This document shows positions 37,322 through 45,463 of a stretch of DNA of 64,000 nt, piece by piece. Made by a program: the position numbers and the translations under genes. Within the stretch, counting starts at the first letter, position 1; the number at the start of each line of letters is the position of its first letter. This DNA comes from Candidatus Zixiibacteriota bacterium (GTDB taxonomy: Bacteria; Zixibacteria; MSB-5A5; WJJR01; JAJRUJ01), in assembly GCA_020051695.1 (NCBI GenBank), contig JAGVQM010000026.1, positions 1 to 64,000 of the forward strand. The letters are read 5' to 3'. The notes under the pieces are model-generated. The model was given only the letters and a program-made list of their open reading frames with translations. It had not been told where the DNA came from and did not search any database.

Positions 37322-37654
37322 GTTGTCACCGTGTAAGAGATTTATTCGTTTTGTGTGTCACAGTATTGATCTTGCCCCGCGAATTCAAGCTAAATTCGGA
37401 GGAGTTGGTTTGTTCGTCGGACAATGCTCAGATTCTTGAGTTTCTTTTGACCATAGATTCACGGTTTACAAGTAAATACCCCCTAGTTAAGAGGGTTCCT
37501 TTTTAACGTAAATCGCGGCTCGACAACTTGGATTCTACAACCGGCGGTTTCGTTGCTCCAGGGGAACCACGTTCTCCCTCCGACAAACCAAATTGTCGTC
37601 GGAAGGGAATTTAAGGAGCGTTTGAAATTGCAAAGCGCAAAGGAGCAAGAAAGA

Positions 37655-40393
37655 ATGAAACATAAGTTAAGCTATTCACTCTTGCTTTCTCTGGTTGTGC
37701 TCTTTTCATTCAATCTCGCTCAAGCCCAGAATATTTCGATCGTCGGGCCGGATCCGGCACATGATCCTCTTCTGCCCACCACTGCTTATTGCTATGATGT
37801 GGTAGCGGATGATATGACCGGGATTACGGCGTTCACGATGGCGGTCGACGTCAGCGGCGCGGGTTTTGCCACAGGTTCCATCACCACCATGCCCGGTTTG
37901 GCCGGTGTTGTTGTCAACGTTGTTGGCGACCAGGTCCAGCTCGGCTATGTTGGCGCCGGTGGCGGCGCGCAGGAAGTGCTAATCACCATTTGCGTTACCA
38001 CGACTGACGTGTGTGGCGCGGATGTTGTGTTTGCAGAAGGTTTCTTCGGCCCGGCCCCCAGCGCATTTGCGCTCGGCGGTTGCGGTTCGGTGTACACCTT
38101 CACCGGTTTGACCAACACGCTGTATGATGGCACACCGGTCTGCGGCACGACCCCTGACGTAAATCTGGCTTGCGGCGGTACGATTGTCGATAAGCCGATC
38201 ATCGCAGCCGATCCTATCGGCTTGCCTTTGACGTACAATCAGATTGCCGGTGTGGGTTCCACGGACCCGGTTACCGGTCTGTACGACTACACCCCTGCCG
38301 GCAGCGAGTGTGACTTCACGTCGACGGTCGAAGTCGAAGTGACGAACCCTTGCGGGAACACCGCGGTCTGTTCGTTTGATGTCATTTACGACCAGGCAGC
38401 GCCGGTCCTTACCGTCCCCGCAGCTCAGACGGAACATTGGAATCAGGGCACGCAGTTCTACGCCGCTTCGGCGACGGATGACGGCTGCCCGGTTCCCAGC
38501 ACCCTGACCTACACGATTGAAGGTGTCGCGGGCGGCACGCCGGTCAATGGTATTGGCATTGGCGGCACCACCGGTGAAATCACCTTCGATCCGGACTGTG
38601 GCGATGTCGGCAAGACCTTCACCGTGACCGTCCGTGTAACTGATGGTTGCGAATTTGACGAAGATTCTTTCGACATTTCCGTGACCAACGACCTGCCGAC
38701 GATTGTTTGCCCGGCTGACGTCGACCCGTGGATGTCCTACTGGGGCCCCATGAGCCTGCCGTTCACCGCCGGTGATGCAAGTGATCCGGTTGTCGTAACC
38801 ATCCTTGGCGTGACCCAGGATGCCATCTCGGTTCCCGTCCCTGCTGGCATGTCCATTTCCGGGACATACAACTTTGGTTGGGATCCGGATTGGACCCAGG
38901 CCGGCCTGTGGGTGATTACGCTGCAGGTTGACGACGGCTGTGCGCAGGCGATCTGCGATTTCTCAGTCGTGGTCATCGACAAGTTCCACCTGGATATCAG
39001 TGATGTATCAGTTCTCCCGGGTCACAATGCCACGGTATTCGTGAGCATTAACGAATCGGAAGAGATCGGTGGTATGGACCTCCTGATCACTTACGATCCG
39101 ACCATCGCCTTCCTGTCGGCTGAACCGATGGGCGACCTGCTGGGTTGGGAATACTTCACCTACCGTAAATCCATGCAGGATAATTGCGGTGGTGGATGCC
39201 CGACCGGCGTCATTCATATTATCGCCATCGCCAACATGCCCGACGGCGTGACCCCGGCTGAATCGATCTACACCCCGAGCGGCAATATCATCTCGCTGAC
39301 TTTTGCCACTCCGGAGAGTTTCAATTACCTCAATCAGTGCTTCCACTTGAACTGGGGATTCTTTGACTGCACCGATAACACCATCTCCGATCGGAGTGGT
39401 GAAATCCTGTTTGTGGCCGAAGATACCGACCTGTTGTCGGACCCCGGCTGTCTGGAAGGGTTCAAATCTGATTGGAATCCCGTACCGTGGGTCAACTACT
39501 ATCCCGGTCAGATCTGCATCATTCCGCCTGCGGACGATCGCGGTGACATCAACTTGAATGGTATCGCGAACGAAATCGCCGATGCGGTTATGTTCTCGAA
39601 CTACTTCATCTATGGGCCGAGTGTGTTGCACGACGACACAATTCCCGATTATTTTGATAACCGGGTATTGGCCTCTGATGTCAACGATGACGGCACTCCG
39701 CTGACCATCGCCGACCTCGTGTACTTGATCCGCATCCTCACCGGCGACGCCATTCCGTACGGCGAATCCGGTGAAAGCAAAGTCGCTCCGTTTGCCCACG
39801 CGGCCGACGTGTCCTTCGAGCTTGGCAATGAGATGGTTGTCTCCGCCTACTCGCCGGTCGACGTTGGTGGTGCGGCGTTTATCTTCCGCCACACCGGCGA
39901 AATCGGCACACCGATTGCGACCGATGCCACGTCCGACATGACCATCCGCTCCTCGGATAAAAATGGTGAATTGCGCGTCCTCGTCTTCTCGATGGAGCAC
40001 AACACCATCGTTTCCGGGGCCAATGACCTGTTCACCGTTGCGACCAATGGCAATACCGTTGAATTGGTCGAGGTGCAGTTCTCCGACGCGGAAGGCAGCC
40101 TGCTTGCTGTAAACACCAACAAGATTGCTCCGCCGACAGCGTTCGCGCTGCTGCAAAACTATCCGAACCCGTTCAACGCGGGCACGGAAATCCGTTTTGC
40201 GCTGCCGATTGCTTCCGACTGGACCGTTGGTATTTACAACGTAGCCGGACAGCTGGTTAAGGAATTCAAGGGTGCCAACGAAGCCGGCATGGTTTCCCTG
40301 CACTGGGATGCCACCACCGCTTCGGGTATTTACTTCTACAAACTGACTGCTGGTGACTTTACCGACACCAAGAAGATGGTTTTGATGAAGTAA
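37655..40393 (+). CDS. Exported protein: Ig-like domains, cohesin-like, dockerin, sorting tail (912 aa)
   Basis: The ATG at 37655 starts a clean signal peptide (MKHKLSYSLLLSLVVLFSFN...AQA); an upstream in-frame start at 37553 is rejected. Residues about 25-440 hold a beta domain and Ig-like modules rich in Cys. The cohesin-like domain begins FHLDISDVSVLPG at 444 and contains GMDLLITYDPT and GWEYFTYR. The dockerin starts RGDINLNG at 629 (loops one residue long), and the sorting tail starts at 829 (QNYPNPFNAGT, IYNVAGQLV, TKKMVLMK). The last 600 residues are homologous to those of the 3498-aa protein. Likely a surface protein of the same system. Its terminator is shared with rtcB. Confidence 0.88.
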   Translation: MKHKLSYSLLLSLVVLFSFNLAQAQNISIVGPDPAHDPLLPTTAYCYDVVADDMTGITAFTMAVDVSGAGFATGSITTMPGLAGVVVNVVGDQVQLGYVGAGGGAQEVLITICVTTTDVCGADVVFAEGFFGPAPSAFALGGCGSVYTFTGLTNTLYDGTPVCGTTPDVNLACGGTIVDKPIIAADPIGLPLTYNQIAGVGSTDPVTGLYDYTPAGSECDFTSTVEVEVTNPCGNTAVCSFDVIYDQAAPVLTVPAAQTEHWNQGTQFYAASATDDGCPVPSTLTYTIEGVAGGTPVNGIGIGGTTGEITFDPDCGDVGKTFTVTVRVTDGCEFDEDSFDISVTNDLPTIVCPADVDPWMSYWGPMSLPFTAGDASDPVVVTILGVTQDAISVPVPAGMSISGTYNFGWDPDWTQAGLWVITLQVDDGCAQAICDFSVVVIDKFHLDISDVSVLPGHNATVFVSINESEEIGGMDLLITYDPTIAFLSAEPMGDLLGWEYFTYRKSMQDNCGGGCPTGVIHIIAIANMPDGVTPAESIYTPSGNIISLTFATPESFNYLNQCFHLNWGFFDCTDNTISDRSGEILFVAEDTDLLSDPGCLEGFKSDWNPVPWVNYYPGQICIIPPADDRGDINLNGIANEIADAVMFSNYFIYGPSVLHDDTIPDYFDNRVLASDVNDDGTPLTIADLVYLIRILTGDAIPYGESGESKVAPFAHAADVSFELGNEMVVSAYSPVDVGGAAFIFRHTGEIGTPIATDATSDMTIRSSDKNGELRVLVFSMEHNTIVSGANDLFTVATNGNTVELVEVQFSDAEGSLLAVNTNKIAPPTAFALLQNYPNPFNAGTEIRFALPIASDWTVGIYNVAGQLVKEFKGANEAGMVSLHWDATTASGIYFYKLTAGDFTDTKKMVLMK

Positions 40394-40422
40394 ATCCCGC
40401 CCTGAGCGAGATTCCTGAGTAC

Positions 40423-40456
40423 AAAAAACCCCCGGTCTAACGACCGGGGGTTTTTT
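40423..40456. terminator. Bidirectional terminator between the 912-aa gene and rtcB
   Basis: A 15-bp perfect stem AAAAAACCCCCGGTC / GACCGGGGGTTTTTT with a 4-nt loop (TAAC), T-rich on both strands. It ends the plus gene (stop 40393) and rtcB on the minus strand (stop 40484). Confidence 0.92.
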
Positions 40457-40483
40457 TCAAGCCGGTTCCTGATATTCTTAACT

Positions 40484-41929
40484 TCAACCTTTAATGCAAC
40501 CGATTGGAGTCATCTGCGCTACGGGTCGCGAGATACCGATGTTTTTCACGGCATCGACGACTTGAGAAATATCCTTGTAGGCCAATCCCGCCTCTTCAGC
40601 CAGGCCCGGCAGTGATGCGGCGCGGACGGCAATGCCGTTTTTCTGCATTTTTTGCAGTAACTCATTACCCCGTACCATCTTTTTGGCCTTGGAGCGCGAC
40701 AAAGTCCGCCCGGCGCCGTGCAGGGTCGAGCCGAATGTCTCTTGCATGGCCTGCTCAGTCCCAAGCAGCAGGTATGACCCGGTTTCCATTGAACCGCCGA
40801 CAATAACCGGCTGTCCGATATTGCGATAGACCTCCGGCACCTCTTTTTGTCCCGGCCCGAACGCCCGCGTTGCGCCTTTGCGGTGGACCAAAACCCGGCG
40901 GCTGCGCCCTTCGATGGTATGCTGTTCCAGCTTGGCAATGTTATGGGCGACGTCATAGACGATATTCATTCCTAACTCGTTGTCCGACTTGCGAAATACC
41001 TTGACAAACGACTGGCGGATCCGGTGCGTGATAACCTGCCGGTTGGCGAACGCCGAATTTGCCGCGCATTTCATCGCAGCAAAATAATCCTGCCCCTCGG
41101 GCGAGGTAAAGGGCGCGCAGGCCAACTCCCTGTCTCCCGTTGAGATACCATACTTCGCCATGGCCTTGCCGAATATTTGCAGGTAATCGGTGCCGATCTG
41201 ATGGCCAAAACCGCGCGAACCACAATGCAGCATGACGGTAATCTGGTTTGGCCGGTCGAGCCCCAAAACCCTGGCGGCCTCCCGATCATAGACGTTTTCC
41301 GGCTTAACTACTTGTATTTCAAGGAAATGGTTTCCTGACCCCAGGGTGCCCAGTTGTTCCAGTCCGCGCTTTAACGCCTTGGACGAGACCTTGCCCGGAT
41401 TAGCGCCGGCAATGCACCCCTGCTCCTCAATGCGATCCTGGTCTGCGTGGTCGGCATAGCCGTTTTTGACACACCAACCTACACCCTCCACTAAAACATG
41501 CTTGAATTCGGCCTCAGGGAGCTTGAGCAGGCCTGTGGCGCCTACCCCGCAGGGAACGTTCTTGTACAGTGTATCCAGCAGTTCTTTAATCTTCGGCGCC
41601 ACTTCATCTGAAGTTAAGTTAGTGCGAATCAAACGAATACCGCAATTTATGTCAAAGCCGATCCCCCCCGGCGAAATAACGCCCTCATCCGGGTCGAATG
41701 CCGCAACCCCGCCGATGGGAAAGCCGTACCCCCAGTGCCCGTCCGGCATACACAATGCGTGCTGCAAGATGCCGGGCAACGTGGCGACATTGGTAATCTG
41801 ATTGATGACACCTTCGTCCAGAGTCTGAATCAGGGTTTCCGAGGAAAGAATCCTGGCTGGAACGCGCATGCCGGCCTTTGCCGACTGGGGAATTTCCCAA
41901 ATACCATCGCGGATTTTTTCCAAATTCAT
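40484..41929 (-). CDS. rtcB: RNA-splicing ligase RtcB
   Basis: A 481-aa RNA ligase that joins 2',3'-cyclic phosphate (or 3'-phosphate) ends to 5'-OH RNA using GTP and Mn2+. Metal-site motifs GGIGFDINCGIRL, GSGNHFLEIQ and HCGSRGFGHQIG are present, and the guanylylated histidine lies in VHRKGATRAFGPG. The length is typical. It is followed by the 40423-40456 terminator and preceded 9 bp upstream by archease, its known activator, so the two form a functional unit for RNA repair or tRNA ligation. Confidence 0.96.
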   Translation of the reverse strand: MNLEKIRDGIWEIPQSAKAGMRVPARILSSETLIQTLDEGVINQITNVATLPGILQHALCMPDGHWGYGFPIGGVAAFDPDEGVISPGGIGFDINCGIRLIRTNLTSDEVAPKIKELLDTLYKNVPCGVGATGLLKLPEAEFKHVLVEGVGWCVKNGYADHADQDRIEEQGCIAGANPGKVSSKALKRGLEQLGTLGSGNHFLEIQVVKPENVYDREAARVLGLDRPNQITVMLHCGSRGFGHQIGTDYLQIFGKAMAKYGISTGDRELACAPFTSPEGQDYFAAMKCAANSAFANRQVITHRIRQSFVKVFRKSDNELGMNIVYDVAHNIAKLEQHTIEGRSRRVLVHRKGATRAFGPGQKEVPEVYRNIGQPVIVGGSMETGSYLLLGTEQAMQETFGSTLHGAGRTLSRSKAKKMVRGNELLQKMQKNGIAVRAASLPGLAEEAGLAYKDISQVVDAVKNIGISRPVAQMTPIGCIKG

Positions 41930-41938
41930 GGCTATCTC

Positions 41939-42382
41939 CTAAATATCCAGCACCACACGGGCCTCGAATTTCCCGTCAACCTCTTTAATTTCAAAGAGAT
42001 GATACGTCACGGCCTTGACATCCTGTCCTAATTCATGGCCGGCGGGGTCGATTTCGCCGCCCCCGCAATCGGCCGCCAGCTCGAACAGACCGGCGATATG
42101 CTTAATCGTTAAGTCGAATTCAACGAAGATAACTCGTTCTACATCTTTTAGATATATCAACTCAGACAACCATTGATAGAGCAAGTCTTCCAGAGTTTCC
42201 GCCTGTATTGTGATGGTTTTTTGGACGGTGACAGTAATATCGGCCAAGCGGATCATCACACCCGCTGCGGCCAGGGCGGCCGCCCGGAAAAGCTCCTCCG
42301 GCGTGTCCCCGGCGGCTTCGAAGGCGACATCGGCTATCGCAATATCCGGCAAGTAGTTGTATGAATACGCCATAAAATCCAC
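41939..42382 (-). CDS. Archease (RtcB activator)
   Basis: From the GTG at 42382 the protein is 147 aa, the usual archease length, with GGGGAG 9 nt upstream as ribosome site. It contains NYLPDIAIADVAFEAAG (family HTADVGFxAxG), PEELFRAAALAA, LLYQWLSELIYL and HELGQDVKAVTYH...ARVVLDI. The usual H-T-A-D near the start reads D-I-A-I-A-D, so one conserved His is replaced. Archease speeds guanylylation of RtcB and allows several turnovers. A longer in-frame start (42529) would be translated through the ferredoxin terminator and is rejected. Confidence 0.88.
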   Translation of the reverse strand: MDFMAYSYNYLPDIAIADVAFEAAGDTPEELFRAAALAAAGVMIRLADITVTVQKTITIQAETLEDLLYQWLSELIYLKDVERVIFVEFDLTIKHIAGLFELAADCGGGEIDPAGHELGQDVKAVTYHLFEIKEVDGKFEARVVLDI

Positions 42383-42431
42383 CGTGGCTTTCTCCCCAAG
42401 AAGGTACGCGTAGTCCTCCGCCGACTGCCAC

Positions 42432-42459
42432 AAAAAAACGGGCCGCACAATGCGGCCCG
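42432..42459 (-). terminator. Terminator of the ferredoxin gene
   Basis: On the minus strand, a 9-bp perfect stem CGGGCCGCA / TGCGGCCCG with a 3-nt loop, then seven T (complement of A 42432-42438). It lies between the ferredoxin stop and the archease start, so archease-rtcB must have some read-through or their own promoter. Confidence 0.88.
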
Positions 42460-42486
42460 CGCAATTTGTCGAACATTTAGCAGGAT

Positions 42487-42699
42487 TTAACCCTTGCCGA
42501 ACGGTCCCTTGCCGTCTTTTTCGATACAATCAACCGGGCAAACCTCCACGCAATGCGAGCCGTCGTCCTGATCTTCGCATTCGTTGCACGTGGTGGGGTC
42601 GATGATATAAATATCGTCGCCTTCGGTGATTGACTCTGTCGGGCACTCCGGCAAACATAGTCCGCAATTGGTGCAATCTTCCAGGATTACCAGCGACAT
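42487..42699 (-). CDS. Alvin-type 2[4Fe-4S] ferredoxin
   Basis: A 70-aa ferredoxin with C9-x2-C12-x2-C15-x3-C19-P for one cluster and C38-x2-C41-x8-C50-x3-C54-P for the other. The eight-residue insertion inside the second motif and an extra C58 match the Allochromatium vinosum (Alvin) type, whose clusters have very low potentials. It should carry single electrons in the cytoplasm. It has its own terminator, and its partner is not evident in the window, although a radical SAM enzyme and other reductive steps exist. Confidence 0.93.
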   Translation of the reverse strand: MSLVILEDCTNCGLCLPECPTESITEGDDIYIIDPTTCNECEDQDDGSHCVEVCPVDCIEKDGKGPFGKG

Positions 42700-42902
42700 C
42701 TTGGTACACCTCCGTTATTAATTATTTACGTTTCTATCCGCTGTTCAGCCACCCCTTATATCAACCATTTACGATAAAAGGCAAGTAAAACTTCAGCTTA
42801 ATCCGCCGGCGCCGCCCTTATTTTGACAGAAAGAAGCGGAGTGACCTTTAAATACAACTAATGAGATTACAATGATTTACAGCTTAGCCTATCGCCCGTT
42901 CT

Positions 42903-43700
42903 TTAACGAGCATAACCGATTCCGGTGATCGGAATCGAGATACGCTCGGTCGAATCCGCTGCACATTCGACAGTGATTGAACTGGTGTATTCCCCCAAGG
43001 GCGGGTCTTTCACCAGGGAAAACGTCAATGTTGCCGTCTCCCCCGGCCCTAGATCGGTACCTGAAAGACTGACCGAAAGGAAATCATGGGCTAAAGGTAA
43101 GACAGATAAACTGATACGCTTTTTTGCGGTGGGATTGGTGATCGTCAGTTCTCGCTGTTTGATATCGATTTTATTGAAGCGGACTGTCGGACCGCCGACT
43201 ACCGCCAATTGGGGCTCCCGTCCAACGATACCTTTGACATAGAGCTCGCACAAACCGTTAACCGGGTCGTTGGACAGAACATTGATCTTCTTAACCACCT
43301 TCCCGGGAATATTTTTGGTATCGAAATTGACTTTGATTTCGACTTGTTCCCCCGGATTCAGGAACGCCTGTTTCAGTGGGACCGTTGTGCATCCACATGT
43401 GGGGCTTATTTTTACGATATTCAAGACCCCGTCGCCGACGTTTTTGGCGATAAAAGCATGCGCGAAGATCCCTTTCTGGGGCATATAACCGAAATCAAAG
43501 ACCGTTTCGGCGATTTCGATTTTGCCCTGCCCGCCCTTGCTGTTCTTCGGTTGTTCGGCCAAGCCGCTACCGCCCATTGAAAAGCCGAATAGAACGGCAA
43601 AAAGTGCAACCCCGACAATGGCTTTGGCGGATGACCGCCGCCGGAAACCATCGCCGGAGGCGAACCGACCGTTCAATGCATAATCATAAGTTTTCGGCAT
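42903..43700 (-). CDS. DUF1573 exported protein
   Basis: From the ATG at 43700 the protein is 265 aa. A signal/TM segment (about 25-50, IVGVALFAVLFGFS) precedes a DUF1573 (ASH-like Ig) domain: IEIAETVFDFGYMPQKG, KNVGDGVLNIVKISPTCGCT and LNPGEQVEIKVNFDTKNIPG. A second Ig-like domain follows to the C-terminus (VLPLAHDFLSVS...VECAADSTERISIPI). DUF1573 proteins are common in the Bacteroidetes/FCB periplasm; molecular role unknown. The 5' end overlaps the 3' end of the upstream exported gene by 28 nt, so coupling is likely. A GTG at 43709 is an alternative start. Confidence 0.85.
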   Translation of the reverse strand: MPKTYDYALNGRFASGDGFRRRSSAKAIVGVALFAVLFGFSMGGSGLAEQPKNSKGGQGKIEIAETVFDFGYMPQKGIFAHAFIAKNVGDGVLNIVKISPTCGCTTVPLKQAFLNPGEQVEIKVNFDTKNIPGKVVKKINVLSNDPVNGLCELYVKGIVGREPQLAVVGGPTVRFNKIDIKQRELTITNPTAKKRISLSVLPLAHDFLSVSLSGTDLGPGETATLTFSLVKDPPLGEYTSSITVECAADSTERISIPITGIGYAR

Positions 43701-45358
43701 AACGACCACTCTTGTGCCCTCACTGTAACAAAATACAATCCAGTTGGCAACTGGTTTCCATGTTTATCTCGGCAATTAAGTGAAATGCCGTAACGCCCTC
43801 GTGTAATATCGATTACGTGATACTCTACAGGGGCGACTTCCTGCCCCAGGATATTCAGGACGCTGATTCGGCAGGACTGGCGCCCGCCTCCGGCCACCAC
43901 CCGGTCAAGCCCGGATTCTAAATCCGGCACAACCGGAGGGGTGAATTCGACGGTAATCTGCTCTCGGCCGGGATTGGGGAAAAGCCGCACCGACGGTGTC
44001 GCCGCCGGGCCGACCTCCCCCTCATTCTGGATACCGGTTTCACCGGCGGAAATTATCTCGATGATGCCCTCGGGCAGATATGCCGCCTGCCTGCCGGCGT
44101 TGTTTCCGACACGGAACAGTGCGCAAACCTCATAGACGCCGCAATCGAGGGTTTTCGTCTTGGGTCGAAGGACAAACTCGCCGGAATCCTGCCTATTGAA
44201 AACTATTGTGGGACTATCGGCCTGCAAGGGAATCGAATCGACCGCAGGTTCCGGCCCCGCGACGCCGTCGGCGGGAAACACCGGTCTAAGCCATCCAGCA
44301 GAAAAGTTAACCTCAAGCGGTGCATGACCATAATTGGTAAACGAACACGGCAGCTGTAATTGCGCGCCCTGCACGACCGGGGATTGCTCCTCAAACTCCA
44401 GTTCGCAGGGAAAGGGCGAGGCGGGATTTATGCCGACAATTGCCGGTCGTGAAGTATCCTCAAGGTTAACCGCACGAACAATATACTCGTAGCGGAAATC
44501 GACGATGACCGCGGTGTCCTCGAAACAAAATTGTGAGCCGGGTATACAGGCGTAATTCGGGGCCACGGTTTCCCGGTCATCCGGCGCTATTTCATATCGT
44601 GAAATGGTGAATTCCTGATCCGGATTCTCTTCATCCTGAGGTATACACTCGTTTGCGTAAGGCAGTGTGGCCAGCAGGATCATAAAATTATGCAAGACCC
44701 ACACTTGCCACTCGGAATCGGGCAATCCCCCAACGCGGAACAGGGTCTGAAACATGGCCGGTTCGCAATCGACGCCGAGGCAAACCAGGTCCGGAAACTC
44801 GGGGGGCCATTCGACGACCAGCCAGACCGTGTCTCCGACAGTCACCGGCGTCCCGGAAAAAAAATCGACATGTAAATATCCGCCCTCCGGCGGGATTCCG
44901 GCGGCCGCGGGGCTGTATATCTCAAAGTCAATCAAGGGATTTCCGGGGATGATCGACGTATTGTCGAACAGCCCGATGCGCAGCGAGGCGTGGTTTGACC
45001 AATCTTCGTTGGAGTAATCCCGGCCCTTTTCCACCCAGATCTCGGCGAACTCCGGGACTTGGCGGGACGGCGACAGAACAAAACGAGACGCAATCTGATG
45101 CGCGCCCGGGTCTTTGGAAACATACATGCCCCGACAGCGCACATTCGAACCGCTGCGATAGGTGGTATCCTGCAGCCCAGGGTACAGCCATTGTATCTTA
45201 TTGTAGCCCAACGAATCGAAGGCACCGATCAGCCCCAGCGGCGCACTGACCTCGGCCGACCGCACAGTATTGGCCGCGAAAAGCCATTGAACCAGCAGTA
45301 TGACCAATGCCCGGCAGAGTACACGAGGTTGTCCCAGAAGTGATCTTTTTGTTGTCAT
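43673..45358 (-). CDS. Exported protein with type-IX-like sorting tail (561 aa)
   Basis: The start is uncertain: the ATG at 45358 gives TTKRSLLGQPRVLCRALVILLVQWLFAA, a workable signal peptide, but this ATG and the first 12 or so codons lie within the 45323-45463 inverted-repeat element; upstream ATGs (45466, 45484) give non-signal sequence. The mature part has beta-rich segments (about 40-430). The C-terminus has VRLFPNPGREQITVEF, ISVLNILGQEV and TGLYFVTVRAQEWSLCRKLMIMH, a sorting tail of the SVxxPNPx...GxYxx type. Function unknown. It overlaps the downstream DUF1573 gene. Confidence 0.72.
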   Translation of the reverse strand: MTTKRSLLGQPRVLCRALVILLVQWLFAANTVRSAEVSAPLGLIGAFDSLGYNKIQWLYPGLQDTTYRSGSNVRCRGMYVSKDPGAHQIASRFVLSPSRQVPEFAEIWVEKGRDYSNEDWSNHASLRIGLFDNTSIIPGNPLIDFEIYSPAAAGIPPEGGYLHVDFFSGTPVTVGDTVWLVVEWPPEFPDLVCLGVDCEPAMFQTLFRVGGLPDSEWQVWVLHNFMILLATLPYANECIPQDEENPDQEFTISRYEIAPDDRETVAPNYACIPGSQFCFEDTAVIVDFRYEYIVRAVNLEDTSRPAIVGINPASPFPCELEFEEQSPVVQGAQLQLPCSFTNYGHAPLEVNFSAGWLRPVFPADGVAGPEPAVDSIPLQADSPTIVFNRQDSGEFVLRPKTKTLDCGVYEVCALFRVGNNAGRQAAYLPEGIIEIISAGETGIQNEGEVGPAATPSVRLFPNPGREQITVEFTPPVVPDLESGLDRVVAGGGRQSCRISVLNILGQEVAPVEYHVIDITRGRYGISLNCRDKHGNQLPTGLYFVTVRAQEWSLCRKLMIMH

Positions 45359-45463
45359 GCCCGTCCGCCGCGGCGGAGGCATCCAATTTCTTGTGTCACA
45401 ATGACTGGATTCCGGCCTGCGCCGGAATGACAGAGGGAAAAAGGGCTTCTGGGACAGCCTCGT
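45323..45463. mobile_element. MITE-like element with 18-bp terminal inverted repeats
   Basis: ACGAGGTTGTCCCAGAAG (45323-45340) and the complement of ACGAGGCTGTCCCAGAAG (45446-45463) form 18-bp inverted ends with one mismatch. Inside lies an inner palindrome (TTCCGGC / GCCGGAA, about 45410-45427) of the GTCATTCCGGCGCAGG type that recurs in many bacterial genomes, and a GC-rich stretch GTCCGCCGCGGCGGAGG. It encodes no protein of its own. No target-site duplication was evident. One end lies inside the coding start of the 43673-45358 gene. Confidence 0.7.

Larger units (their letters stand above)
37124..37654. other. Intergenic region and long leader of the 912-aa exported protein gene
   Basis: This 531-bp region contains an imperfect inverted repeat at 37170-37205, a promoter at 37294-37321 preceded by A-rich DNA, and a leader of about 330 nt. 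Within the leader, 37478-37505 can form a weak terminator-like hairpin (ACCCCCT paired to AGAGGGT with one mismatch, then TCCTTTTT). The leader ends in AAGGAG at 37640-37645, 9 nt before the ATG at 37655. Confidence 0.5.

Noticed and set aside
37553-37654. Upstream in-frame start for the 912-aa protein
   Set aside because: It would place 34 residues before the signal peptide; the ATG at 37655 has AAGGAG at good distance.
39008-40303. 431-residue minus-strand ORF opposite the 912-aa gene
   Set aside because: Antisense shadow without family similarity; the plus frame has a signal peptide, dockerin and sorting tail.
42383-42529. 49-residue N-terminal extension of archease
   Set aside because: It would be translated from the ferredoxin terminator hairpin; the GTG at 42382 has a ribosome site and gives normal length.
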